From Malurus cyaneus samueli (Eukaryota; Chordata; Aves; Passeriformes; Maluridae): DNA of 64,000 nucleotides. Both the position numbers and the translations under genes were made by a program. Positions 50,661 through 62,947 of this stretch are shown piece by piece; position 1 is the stretch's first letter; each line of letters begins with the position of its first letter. Below the pieces are notes generated by a model. That model did not search any database, was not told where the DNA came from, and worked only from the letters and a program-made list of their open reading frames with translations. Where the stretch lies: contig CM019214.1 in the NCBI GenBank assembly GCA_009741485.1, positions 4,185,086 through 4,249,085 on the forward strand. The letters run 5' to 3'.

Positions 50661-53651
50661 CTGTGTAGTGTCTGTTCTGCATGTTCAGGTTCAGTAGCGC
50701 CAGTGTGCCAGTTCCCTGAAATAAGAAGGTGTTTGTTACCTCTGACCCTGGGGCAGCAAGGCAAGAAAGGAAACCAGGGAGGAAATGGTGTGAGACATGA
50801 GAAGATTTCACACATGTTGAAGTGGGGGAGGCTAAATCTATTTAATCTATCTATTTAATTTGTGTATCAGGAAACCCAGAGGGGTGGGGTGTGTGCATCA
50901 CCTGCCTTTATCTCTGGTTGGGAAAATCACTTCTACACCAGAAAATGAACATTAACATAAACATCTATTAGCTGTGTTTATTGGCTCTTTTAGAAGAAAG
51001 GATGACGTTATTCAGCAGTATGTACTAAAATAATTAGTTACTTATAAATAAATACTTTGCTTTATTTTGGTTTAGGTCTTGTAATTACCTGTAACAGTTA
51101 GACAGTGTGACCAGATCTAAGTGTTTCCTATTTGGTTTACACCTAGTGCTGCATTTAACAGCTTTTGCTTCCGAGATACTCTTTGCCAGCTGTTTTGTGG
51201 AAAGAAAACTTGTCTCCTCGTTTTTCAGCTCCGCACAGCCACCTCAGTTTTCCCAAGTCAGCTTAAGTGCTAGTTTTGGTGCTTTTTAAAATACAATTTA
51301 TGTGCTAAGTTTATTTGCTTGTATGACTCCTGAAATCCCATGTGCAATATCATATGTGTGCCATTTATCATCAAGTATATTGTGGATGTGCCAGCTTTGC
51401 TGAGTTCAGATCAGTGGTTTGTTGCTGTGTGTGTGTCAGTTTTGGATGTTTTTTTATTTGATCAAACTTATGAAGATGCTGCCAATTACAGAGATATGAT
51501 ATGGACTGATGCAATTTGTGACCCCTTCACTATTGCCAAATCTTTTCCTGAAAGTAAGAGTGTATGTAAAGTGGAGTTTCTGCCTATCTTAGGAGTCTGA
51601 GGGTGAAAACTTTGGAGGATCAATCAATAATGTGACTATTCCAGGGCAGCAGAGAAACATCATGCTTAAATCCACCCAGCCTGTGAAAAGCATAAGAATG
51701 TTTGTTAAATGTCAGTAATCTCTTCTCCTTTCCATCCTGTTTTTCTGTCTTAAGTTATAAGGGGAAAATGGTGTGGCACCACTTTCCTCAATACTTCTTT
51801 AGCTGAATTTCTTGTGAACTAGATGCAGGTTAGTGATTTGACTGTAAATATAATCCATCTGCAAAGTTCCTCAGCTTTATCTCTTCGCATTTCTGATAAA
51901 ACTGTAGTTGGGAATAAAAGTAATTGTTTTAATGGCTTCCAAGTCATTTGCATAAGGCATTACAACCAAATTCTAGCCTTCATATTATTCAAATTATCTC
52001 TGCTCTTTTATCCTTGATGACTCTGAACAGATTAAATGAACTTTGAGGATTTATTTTTTAAAATGGAAACAGATGTAAAGTCAGTGAAAGTGCATGCACA
52101 TGCAAATATTAATACTCCATAAAGTCAGCAGTTCATACTTGGAAATCTTAGGTGCATGCTGAATATCCTGTGTTAAATATGAGTGTATCATTCAAATAAG
52201 AAATTGCTAGAATATAACCAAGATTACTTCCTGCCTTTGAATGTTCTGTGGCTTTTTGGCAGGAGTTAGGGGTGTTAACCTCAATTGCCTGGCAAAAAAT
52301 CCTGCTGTGGTAACTGTTCTGGCTGTTCAAATTTTCTCTATAGGCATTTACCCAACTTTCTCATCTCTTTGTAAAAGTATAACATTATTGGCCCAGAACA
52401 AAGTTCAGTCCCAAGGGGATCTAACACTAAATGTTAGTAGTGGGCGAGAGATCTCTTTATCAGATCACTTTGAAGACTTTGTGATTGGGAATGCTGTATA
52501 AATGTAAATGTATATAAGCTGTTGGTACCAAAAATAAATCAGTAATTAGAACTGACGGGACTGAGGCAAAGCTATGTGAAATTCAAAATTTAATTTGATA
52601 CATGAATATTTTAAGGGAAATATGAACATGTGCTTACTTTGGACCACATTAGCTCTGGGCAGCAATTTGTTGTTGTGGTAGAGGAAATGAGGGATTTATA
52701 AGAAGCTGTCAAGACCATTTTTGCTTAAAATATTTCTGCACTTTCTACTGTACACCACTGAGGAGCATGATATAGGTTGCTTTATACAAAGCTGTATATT
52801 GAAGTTGACCCAATAATTTTCTGGGAAGAAGATTAAGGAGGGTTTTATTTTACTTTTGTTTAAAATGTCTAAAACAATTTGTAAGGAAATTTCTGTCCTT
52901 TTGTGCTGGATATTTAAAGCTGACAAGGATGTAGGGGAAGAACTGAGATAGCCCCACCAAAACTCCAAAGGAGGCTTTGTGGGCTGCTTGTTGGGACCAC
53001 AGATTCCTGGTCCTTCCCCTAAATGCATCAACTGCTGTGCCAGCCACACAGAATGGCACTTATTCATCTGATCTGCTGTGGTGCATTTTGCTTACATTAT
53101 CTAAAAATGTATTTAGCAAGTGCCAAAACTCCACTGATTGCATTATAGCATGTTTTGGGGTGGGGGAGTAATTTTAGCCACAAACTGAACCTACTTTTCT
53201 TTCTGTTGTAAATTCCATTATCTGTCCAAATTGGGTATTTTGTTTTTATTTTTAGTAAGCAATTGTGAATAGCAGATGTTTACTGTGAGAACATCAGGGT
53301 TTTTCAGGAATCTTTAAAGAAAGAAAATGAGCTGTTTAATCATAGATCATTTTGTTTGCTGACAGTGACTATTAGCTTGAGGCACAACTTTGTGTGGGGA
53401 CAGGTAAGGAACCTAAGCTGGTTTTTTTTAAGTCACGTTTTGTTTTCTTTTCTAGAGTGAGTTTATGGAAACATAAGTAGATGCATTTTGTATGTTACTG
53501 GCAAGCTGTTCATGATGAGGTTTAAAAATAATATAATTTCCATTATCTGTGCTTGATTTCATTAATGGCATGGTTTGGGGTAAGCAAAATCATGCCTGTC
53601 TAAAATGGAATTTCTATTTTTTGTGAATTACTTGATAAAAAATACTTCTTT
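50661..53651. other. AT-rich non-coding DNA, nothing recognised
   Basis: Unique sequence. Several short open frames (51340-51600, 52241-52501, 52696-53067) were read through; none shows a domain or exon-like boundaries. Confidence 0.5.
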
Positions 53652-53795
53652 GTGGTGGATGCCCTGTTCTTGGAAGCACTCGAGGTCAGGTTGGGTGGGG
53701 CTCTGACCAACCTGATCTGGTTGAAGATGTCCTTTCTCATTGCCTGGGGATTGGATTAGATGACCTTCAACTTAAACCATATTGTGATTCCAGCA
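53652..53795 (+). mobile_element. CR1 retrotransposon, 3' terminal fragment
   Basis: The plus strand shows the CR1 3' segment: 'GGAAGCACTCGAGGTCAGGT', then 'GGGGCTCTGACCAACCTGAT', then 'GGGGATTGGATTAGATGACC', ending in a diverged AACCATATTGTGATTCC octamer tail. No ORF2 coding is retained. The subfamily differs from the GC-rich copies. Confidence 0.9.
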
Positions 53796-55564
53796 AGGAT
53801 TCCTGACCATGTTAAAAAGCAAAACTTCAGATCTCCGTTGCAGATTGGATAACCTGTGTTTTTGGTACATCTTTTGCGATGCATTTATAGTACCTACAGA
53901 GATCTGGATTTGGGATCAGATTGAAGTTCAAGATGAAAACATTCCTTTCCTGTCTTTAATACAGGTGGTTCTTCTGCCTTCAGGTGGAACAATTCATATT
54001 TTTTGTGCCTCCATTCTTCTAACGAAATGTACATCTTTCTGTTCTGCTTCTCGTTTCTGCTTTACTACAAGAATTCAGGCTGAATGCACACCATATAAAC
54101 TGTATCCAGCCCTGTGTGTGTACAGCCTGCCATGGTGTTAATTGCAGCTGATCATTTTGATGCACTGTAATACAAAGCACATTGTGTTTACAGTTAAAAG
54201 TTGGGGACACCTTACAGGTGTGCTCAATACAGCACTTGTGTTAAAACATTCAGATCTAGAAATGCATTCTGTGAGCTGCAAGTAGGAAAAGCTCATTGAG
54301 AAGAGTGAGAGAGCTGTGCTTAGACTGAGAAGATCAAGGACAAGTTGATAGCTTTGGCTCATTTATTATTGAAGTTCTTCAGTAATTTTGAAAAGAAGCA
54401 GTGGGTTGTACCAATTCTGTCATCATATTTGTAGGAATGGTTATACAAGATGTGTTAAAATATGAGGTATAGTATAGGAGCTCACAGAACTCTACATTCA
54501 GGAATTAGAAAGATTTATGTATTGCAGGCATGTAGAAAAAGGGAATTGTGCTGTATCAGAAGAAAGACTCAGGACTCAAAATGTCCTGAAATTTAGATGC
54601 AGTAGCTAATAGTTGCTTCAGAGCCAAAGACTCTTGGCTTAGCCTGTACAGAGTTCTCCGGTGTCTAAAAAGCTGAAGTATTGGAGGAATTGAATAAATT
54701 TATCAAGAGAATGCAAATATGTGTAAGAAGCAGGCAAAGTCCTCTATTTGGGATTTGAGGCAGGGAAGACTCAAATACTAACCAAATCAGGTGACGGCTT
54801 CAGCAGGGTCTCACTTCTGTTGTATCACTTACACGGGATTTTGTTTTGCGTACACCAGTGAGAGACATCCTCCTCCTGCACATCCCACAGAAACAGCATA
54901 GAAGGCCGCAGCACAAAAGGTTGCTGACAAAGATTTGAAAAAAATTTCCTACTCTGATTCCTAAGCTGATGCAAGCCTGCTGCACTGCTGAGTGATGTTG
55001 GGGCTTCCCTTGAGGTCTGTGGGAGCAGACCTCAAAACCAGAGCTCACACCCGACCTGAGGCTGGTGTGGAGAGCAGATACCTGCTGTGTGCTGCCTCAA
55101 GGGAGTTGACACCTGTACCAGATTGGCTGGGAATCTGGCCTGACTTGCAGACCGTGCAGGGAGGAAATCAAGATGTTGTAGGAATAATCCATCTTGGAAG
55201 AAGCTGTCTGTGTCTCCCATGAAATTGCTGTGTGTGCAGCTGCCCGTGATGTATTTCGCTGTGCAAGGGCTATTGGGGCCATCCTTCACTTTTGTGCTGA
55301 CACATCAGTGTTTGGGAGGCTGCAACGTCTCAACTGACTTGGACTTAAAACATCATAGAATTGTCCAGCTTGAAATGATTTGGGTTTTTTTTCACTTGCT
55401 TGTCTTTGCCCTTGCTGTTCACTTGTTTTAGTGGAAATTCTTGTAAAGACAAGGATATTACACTTGAGCATAAGGCAAATGACCATTTTGAACATTGGAT
55501 TGGTGCTATGACCTACTATCTTAACCAGCTTTTAATTGCAGACAAGGTAGTGTAAAGAAAATGT
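53796..55564. other. Non-coding DNA, nothing recognised except a hairpin
   Basis: Unique sequence. The open frame at 53809-54141 (plus, 110 codons) starts directly after the CR1 tail and has no recognisable domain. The segment 54780-55290 is less AT-rich. A 10-bp perfect hairpin at 55010-55035 is listed separately. Confidence 0.5.
55010..55035. repeat. Perfect 10-bp hairpin, 6-nt loop
   Basis: TTGAGGTCTG at 55010-55019 pairs exactly with CAGACCTCAA at 55026-55035 around TGGGAG. It has half GC in the stem, so it would be stable in RNA. No gene context is visible. Confidence 0.75.
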
Positions 55565-55678
55565 GTAGATGTGGTGCTTAGGTACATGGTTTAATGGTGG
55601 ACCTGTCTGGTTAATGGTTGGACTCAATGATCTTAAAGGTCTTTTTCAATGTGAATGGTTTTGTGATTCTGTAAGATT
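55565..55678 (+). mobile_element. CR1 retrotransposon, 3' terminal fragment (third subfamily type)
   Basis: The plus strand contains 'GGTACATGGTTTAATGGTGG', 'GGTTAATGGTTGGACTCAAT', 'GATCTTAAAGGTCTTTTTCA' and a terminal 'GGTTTTGTGATTCTGT', the 3' end form of CR1 copies whose tail reads 'GACATGGTTTAGTGGTGGA'. Only about 115 bases survive. Confidence 0.88.
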
Positions 55679-58600
55679 ATTAAAATACTTCTATCACTTA
55701 TGTGAGAAGCATTCTGGGTCAGACCTCTGTGAAGTTAACCTTTTGGAAAGAGAAGATGTGAAGTAAATGAAACCCAGAAGAATATAAACATACAAACATA
55801 TGGAAAAAAAATCCCAAATGTTTGAATCCCGCAAAAGAAATGGCAGCTCCAAAGTGACCTTTGAAAATAATCTGCTTGTTAGGAGGACCAATTTGTATTC
55901 TCCAAGAAGATAGCCAAATCCAAATTCTAATTCCAAAGAAAGTAAATTCAAGGGTTCAGACACTGCTGTTTAGACTTCAAAATAAGCTTGCCTTTATATA
56001 GCCAGCTTTAATGAATCTCTCTCAGCAGGTTCCCTTCCATTGTGGCTTAAAAGCTAAGCAAATGTGTCACCTTTGCTACTGCACTCTTTCATTTGTCATG
56101 GAAACCAACTGTTAGTCTAATGCAAGATAAGTAATTCTTTCTTAAATGTTTCAGTTTATATGCCATGTGTATACTGGTTGCAAAACTTATTTTCTGAAGG
56201 ATAACTGTATCATGAAGTGTTGACACAATTATCTTAGTCGCCCCATTACAGACAAGAGTGTGTTTTCTTTTTTGTATGAACTAACTAATAACGCTGATTG
56301 TGGTCTGGTGAAAATCAGCATTTTTATTGCTGAAACCCTGATGGAAGGAGAAAAAAAATTGTTCACTGTCTACATTCATATTAAAAGTATGGAAAATATG
56401 AGACGCAAAGCAATTCTGGGGATCAAGTCAGAACTATCTCCTGAAGCTGTCATAATTTCCAAGTCATTTTGCACCAGAAGTCAAAGTGAACATATCTGTG
56501 AACATCTTGATCAATCATTCTATTTTTTTCTGCAAAATTAATTTAGCTTCATTTCTTGTCAGTATCTTCGCAGTTTAAAGTGCTAATTAGAATTAAACCA
56601 ACCCCCATGTCACTAGAAGATGATTGGCATTCTTTAAAGGTAAACATTTAAGGGCCTTTTTAAATTTAAAAAAATGTTTTTACCTGCCAGAAGAAGTTTC
56701 TCCTAGAGAGAATAGTGGCTTGTGTTGATGTCAGTCCAAGAAGAAAGGGCTACTACAAAATGGAAGGGACTTATCTTAGCAAAAATGCATTTACCCAGAG
56801 CAATTAAAAACTTTGACTTCCCTGAATAATATGGCAGTAATTTACTGTCAAACAGATTTATTTGTAGGGAAAATGTGTGCAAAATCATGGTCAGTGATTT
56901 TTATTTTTAAAATTAATAAAACCAGAACATCTACTAAATTAAGGGCTTCTGAATCTTTGACATTGTTTTTCCTTGAAAGTCCCCAGATAAATTAACTCTA
57001 AGTAATTGACACACCTTGAGGTAAGGCACCAAGACCTCAGCTTATAAATCAAATACTTTCCCTCTTGAAATGAATGTGAATATTGAAAATCAAAGGAAAT
57101 TATATTTCCAAATTATAATGTATATTGTTGAAAACTCCACATGGAGCTGATGTCATGATCTTATTTCCCATGTATATTTGTAGCAGCATGAGTAAATTTT
57201 TGCGTAAGCATATTGCTAAGGAGTTCAATAGATTTTCTTGGTCTATATCTGACCCTGTGAAATAAAACAGAATGTTTAAAAATGCTTATTCATCATGTAA
57301 AAGCTTTTAAAATTTGGCCTTTTCAACTAACAAGTCCATAATTCTGTGGGACCTTCAATATGCCTAATTGCAAGATAGGCCAGTATGGGTACTATAGACA
57401 ATCAATTATTTAGGGCATTTTAGTACTGGTTATGCTTTTAATGAGTTTTCTCAGGTGAACTCCTCATGTTCTCTGTGAGCAATGTTTCTGCAATTTGTTT
57501 TATATATGCCTTAACATAAATGCATTTTCTTGGGGGTTTGGGTTGGATTTTAGTGTTTGTTCCTCCCCATCAGTTTAAAACAAAGTAATAAAATTTTGGA
57601 AAATAAAAACTATTTTTCTTTGAAGACAGCCAGTTAAAAGTGCAAACTGAAGTTACTTTGACACTAGGCTCTTCCTCTTTCCAGCTCACTGGTGGCTTTT
57701 CACATCTGAGCATTTCAGTTCATGATGCTTACTTAAATTGCATACTTGGTTTTATAGATTATCTTCAAGTTTATTAGAGGATTTATTTGAAGTCATGGAT
57801 AGAGCAATAAAATTAGAAATTTATGCCACATATTATGGAATGATGTCATAATTTTTGCTCACTGTTGAAATATTTTGATACATTATTACAAGCATAGTGA
57901 GAATAGACAAGTGAGTCAGTTGATAAAATGGAGGTCTTCAAGTCACAATTGTTCACTGCCCAAATCTGCTGTTCTTCCTGGCAATGCTTATTTTGCTTCC
58001 CTTGCTGATAGCAGCTTCACCATTTCCTGTATGTCTCCTCACATTGCAAATCATTGCTTATACATAAGGTTTGGAAACTGGTGTGGCTTTTCTTTGGTTT
58101 TGTGGTGGCTTTTTGTGTTAGGTTTTTATTTTTGGTTCAACATATGCCAAATGAAATTTTGAAGTGCTATATAGCATAGAGACTATGTAGTCCCCTTTGA
58201 GGTATTTTCATATTCAATGGAGCAATTTAAACTCATTTGGAGAGGAGGCCAAGCACCAGGATTTATGTGGGAATGTCACAAGTGACAAGCTGTCCCTAAT
58301 GAATTGCATCAAAAGAAAAGTACCACCTGTCTGACATTATTCCAGACTTAATTACCCAGTATCACTTCTGACAACTGCAGAAAAAAACAGAGTGATGTCT
58401 CTGACCTCTGATTTGAAGAGATCTTTCCTTCTTGATGTTGTTTTAATCAAATAGCACAAGGTCTCAGTATTGCTGAGCCACAGCTGCCAGTCAAGAGGAT
58501 TGCATTCTGCGTGACAGCTCCAGATTCTCTTCATCAGTATTTTGTTACTTTCACTCCCATTAAAAAGGTGTTACAATATTAGTCTTTATTTTTACGTTAT

Positions 58601-60251
58601 CTCCTTAAAGAGAAATTTGTATAAACTTCCAATGAGTGTACATGTGAACCACCACAGGGATTTTTTTCTTGTCAACAGGCAAAGTAAATGAAAACCACTC
58701 CTTTTCTCCAAAACTTTCTGCATCCATGAGAATGATAAGGAAATAATGAACTACCTGGAAAGGAGTCCTAACTGCTTGATATTTTACCTATTTTTAACAG
58801 AATTATTTCTGTTCACAATTTTAACTTCTTTCTTCCTTAGACCATTTACTACTCATTGAAGTTCTCTTTTAACAGACTTGAAAAATTTCTATCACCCTGC
58901 AATATTTCATATAAAAGTACAAATGTTCTGTGACGAACTGAATAATTAATTTGTGTCTAACTATATTTGAGATGATTGGAAAGGAGTGTATGCATCTCTA
59001 TGGCAACTATCTTCTGTAAAATCTCTCAATGTGAAAAGTCAAGAAAACGTATACTTGACTAGTTGAGGTTAAATTAGGAAGATACTCCAAATGTAAAGTC
59101 TATTATATATTGTGAGACATCTGGTATTTCTTGTAGAAATGAGCACAAAATTATCTCGAACTTGTGATGTCAACAGCTAGGAAATGCTGCATTTGATGAT
59201 ACTCATGCGACTGTTCATTTTTCCCATTTCTGTTGTGCCTTTCTATATCACTTTTAAGTGCACAGTGGCATCTGTGTACTTCATTCCCATGTAATCTCAG
59301 TGTTTCACAAATGTTGATCAGCCTGTTTTCCATGCTGCCTACAAGGCATTGATGTCTCTGTTTGACAAATAAGAAGCCAGGGCACAGAACTACCAAAGTT
59401 AGAATTACATGTTAAATTTAAGATCCGTTTTAAAGGCAGCTATAATCAGTTTTTCAGACCAATTGCTGCTGTGACTTTGAATGTTTTTAGGGCATGATTG
59501 TGTGGTAGATATGGTGTGGGTATGTGTCTTCATGTGTTATCATTGGTGCATGTAATCTTTGCCAGCAGGGTTAAATTCATACAAATCTGGCATTCTCTCA
59601 ATAGACTAATGGGTTCAGGATATGCCTGAGGGTGGTTTTTTTGCAGACATTTGACAATTCAGGAACAGTGAAGTCTGGGGCATAGGAGGTCTGTGATCTG
59701 TGCCTGACCTTGCTTCTCTCTCTGATTTTTGCTTTTCTTCCCTGTTCCACCCTCAAGCCGCTCCTGGTGGTCTCCCTTCATGTCCAACTGCTCACCAGTC
59801 TGGGTTCTGCTCTCCAGCTTCTTGCTTTAGGATATCTAGTTTCTCCTCCATGGATTGTCATCAAATGTGTATTAAATTAATTTTCCATGAAAACTTGTGT
59901 GGTTTTGTGGGGAGGGTAGGTTTTTTTTTTTTTTGTTTTTTTTTGTTTTTTTTTTTTTTTGTTGGGCCTCTGTGATGAGCCATTTGTTCTTTAGTTTTTC
60001 ACTGGCTTTCATGGTATTTTTATTTTCAGCTCACCTCCCAGTACCATTCTTACTTATTCCACACTTAAGGAAGTGCTGGAAGAAGGAGATAACATAAGGA
60101 CAGGGACTACAGTTTCTGTGCTCGATGCAATAGAATCAGTAAAAGTTAAGAAAAAGGAAAATGTTCTTTTCTGACCTCTCCCTGGTGCACTGCTACATGC
60201 ATAGCACTGAAATACAGTATCCAGGTTCTTCTAATGCCTGCAGCTTCTCCC
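55679..60251. other. AT-rich non-coding DNA, nothing recognised
   Basis: Unique AT-rich sequence with a T-rich tract at 59922-59960. Open frames such as 56260-56541, 57875-58162 and 59700-59975 have no domain. Confidence 0.5.
59922..59960. repeat. T-rich low-complexity tract
   Basis: Long T runs are separated by single G residues. This simple sequence lies about 290 bases to the left of the large inverted repeat. Confidence 0.85.
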
Positions 60252-61311
60252 ATTACAGATATTTTCTTTCTCTCACTCATCTCACTGGGATTAGAATGGA
60301 TATATTCCAAAAGAGGAACACTGAATCTCCCTACAACTCCAAGGACACATTGAGGTGCCTCCCAAGAAAATAGCTATAAGATTAATAATTCTGATAGGAG
60401 AAAAATCTTTCCTCTAGTCTGGCTCTCAAAGATGGTTAAGCTATTCTTAACTATAATTTTTAATAGTAGAAGTAAAAACACAATTATAGAAATTTTAGCC
60501 TGACCAGACTGAGTTTGATAAAGGGGTAAAATAGAAACCTTTTGACAGTGTCACTGACTTCTAAATAGGTCTTATATAATCAACCCTGTTCAAATCAGTC
60601 ATAATTTGGAAGCCTTTATGGCTTTACAAAGGAGAATCTTAATCTCCTTCATAATGACTAATAAATCAAGACTAACACCATTGGCTTTGGGTTGGATACA
60701 GCAGCTGAAATGCAGAAATTAAATGGCTTAACTTGTACTCTATTATGGCAGTAAGAATTCAAATGTTATGGCCTCTTTTTTCAGTTTTTATCACATAATA
60801 ATGTTATTCTATAACAATTATTCTTAGTTTCACAGCAGCTGGGAAAATTTTTGTAAGCCATCCTTTAGGCTGCCTCTGGGTGCAAATTATTGTATCCATA
60901 TTTTTGGTCTTTTTAGTCTTTCTCATCAGTCTTTATCACCCCTGTGATCATTTCAAGCATGAGAAGTGCACTGTCATGGAGGATCTTGAATAGGGTGAGT
61001 GCAAAAGAGAGATTTGGCTTGGAGAGCTCTGTTGTATCTCATGCAGTGGGACAGGTAGATAATATTTGTGTCTTCTGCCGTCAAGCTTGTTGATAGATGT
61101 TAAAACATGAGTTGTAAACAGCTGCTGTATCTGAAATACTGCAAACACTTTCAGCCTTATCTTTCTTTATATTTCATGCATTATTTGACAAAAAATATTT
61201 GTATGTGGTGAACTTACCTTATTATTTATACAACTAATACAAGTGGAAGGTGTTAGTAAGGCATCATGCTGGTGACATTATCGTGGGCTCTCCAATGTTG
61301 TGTGACTTTGC
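60252..61311 (+). repeat. Large inverted repeat, left arm
   Basis: The arm is the reverse complement of 62948-64000. I compared the two by eye over their length and counted roughly 20 differences, almost all single-base insertions or deletions in short homopolymers or dinucleotide steps. The inner 300 bases (61011-61311) differ at only one position. The inner boundary is sharp at 61311. The outer boundary is not known because the partner arm leaves the window. The arm is unique AT-rich DNA with no recognisable transposon ends, genes or terminal motifs. Confidence 0.95.
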
Positions 61312-61438
61312 TAGATGCCTCTGTTGCTCATTACACTAAAACTTAGAATGTTCATATCTCATAGGTCAAATAATATAAAATATTTAAAAGTAGAGGAAAA
61401 TAGGCATTGAAAAACAGATTGCCTTTGCTGTCTGTAAC

Positions 61439-61464
61439 TTTTTTTTTTCTTTTTTTTTTTTTTT
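61439..61464. repeat. T-rich run (T10-C-T15)
   Basis: Homopolymer with a single C interruption, inside the spacer of the inverted repeat. Confidence 0.9.
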
Positions 61465-62760
61465 CCCAGCAATTCATGACTATACTTGCTAAAATTGCAC
61501 ATGTTTAGCATGTGTATTACCATAGCAGCCTCTCTCTGGTTCTTACACTTCTTTTGCAAGGCTCATCAGAGCATGCTAAATAATTATGGTCTCTTTTTTA
61601 CACCATTCCCAAAGTACTTCCTTTTACAGGCCTAATTAGTTGACATTCAATGTAATTAGTTGAATTTAGAAATTTTCTATGAGAAAAGGTTGTTCTATAG
61701 CTTCTCATCAGCTTATATCAGGGAAAAAAAGATTCCACTGATGGTGAAATATCAACAATATATTTGAAGTTTTCCAAAGATATTTCTAAAAAATTAAACA
61801 ACCAGGTGGAACACCATTTAATCTAGTTTATTTCTATTGGAAAGGGGAGGAACCCCCCAAAAAGCTAGGTAAAAGGCCCATAAAATCCAACTTTTCCAAG
61901 AGAGTAAAGCATCAGATATGAAGTTATAGTAAAAGCATTAATTCATATAAAGTCACATATTCCTGTAAAAAATAAATAAATTAATAAAAAAACTGCACAG
62001 GTCAGATTTCAAGAATAACAGCAAATTACTCACAATGGAGAAAAAAAAATTATTATTTTGTCTTTTTTTTTTTTCAAATAAGTGGGCAAAAAGAAAAGAG
62101 CTCTAGAGTTTTGCCTTGCCTTTTTTGTTTTTTTTTTTAATTGCTAGGGCAAATTTAATTTATTCATGTGTTAATCAAGTTTCCAGTGCCTTTACATATC
62201 TGAGAATTTTACACTGAAATATGAGCTCTGAGGTTGAGAAAGTTAATTGGCTTCACTGATGAAAATAATTCACTACCTCTGTGACCAGACTGACCTGGTT
62301 CAGAGTTCTCCCTTCCTTGTAATAGAAGAGAACTTGTAGCAATAGAAATTAGCTTTGTTATCCACTCAAAGTCTCCAACCAAAACATGACATCCTAATGG
62401 CCAATTATAGCTCCACACCTGCTGTTGGGAGGAGAACCTCATTAATACTTAATTTGGAGAACAGGCACTTTAATGTTTTCTGAAAAATAAGTAATAGCTG
62501 AGTAGCCACTTCATCAAGCAGGATAACCCACAGGAAGCATTTTGCAGGACTGGCCACAGAAGTCAGGGAAATACGAATGATTGTTTTGCCCTCTGAGGAA
62601 AGATGCTTGAAATCCAACCTTTTTTTAGTTTTTTACACAAAAACAGAAGTAGCAGTTCCAGCATCTCTTCCTTCTGGTTATCCAGAATATGCCCAGCCTG
62701 AAAACTCTCTCTCAAAACTGACATTCTCTGCATGCCAACACACACATTTAGAAGAAGAAG

Positions 62761-62793
62761 AAAAAAAAAAAAAAAAAGAAAAAAAAAAAAAAA
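62761..62793. repeat. A-rich run (A17-G-A15)
   Basis: Homopolymer with a single G interruption, preceded by GAAGAAGAAG, inside the spacer of the inverted repeat. Confidence 0.9.
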
Positions 62794-62947
62794 GACAACC
62801 CAAAGTAAATAGAGTATTTCCACAGGCAATTGATTTAATGAACCTTTTTTTTCCATTAAGTTTTGCTCATGATAAAGTAACACCAACTATAAAACCAGAC
62901 TGAACAAAGTCTATTAAACACATACTGAAGTCAAGGCAGGGATGCAG

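Larger units (their letters stand above)
61312..62947. other. Spacer between inverted-repeat arms, no gene
   Basis: 1636 bases that do not pair with themselves. It contains a T run (61439-61464, one C interruption) near the left arm and an A run (62761-62793, one G interruption) near the right arm, plus T-rich patches near 62060 and 62130. No transposase, reverse transcriptase or other coding region was found, so the structure is not an autonomous inverted-repeat transposon that I recognise. Confidence 0.8.

Noticed and set aside
61439..62793. T run near the left arm and A run near the right arm of the inverted repeat, suggesting the palindrome extends inward
   Set aside because: The sequences between each run and its arm do not align in inverted orientation and the distances differ (about 128 versus 155 bases).
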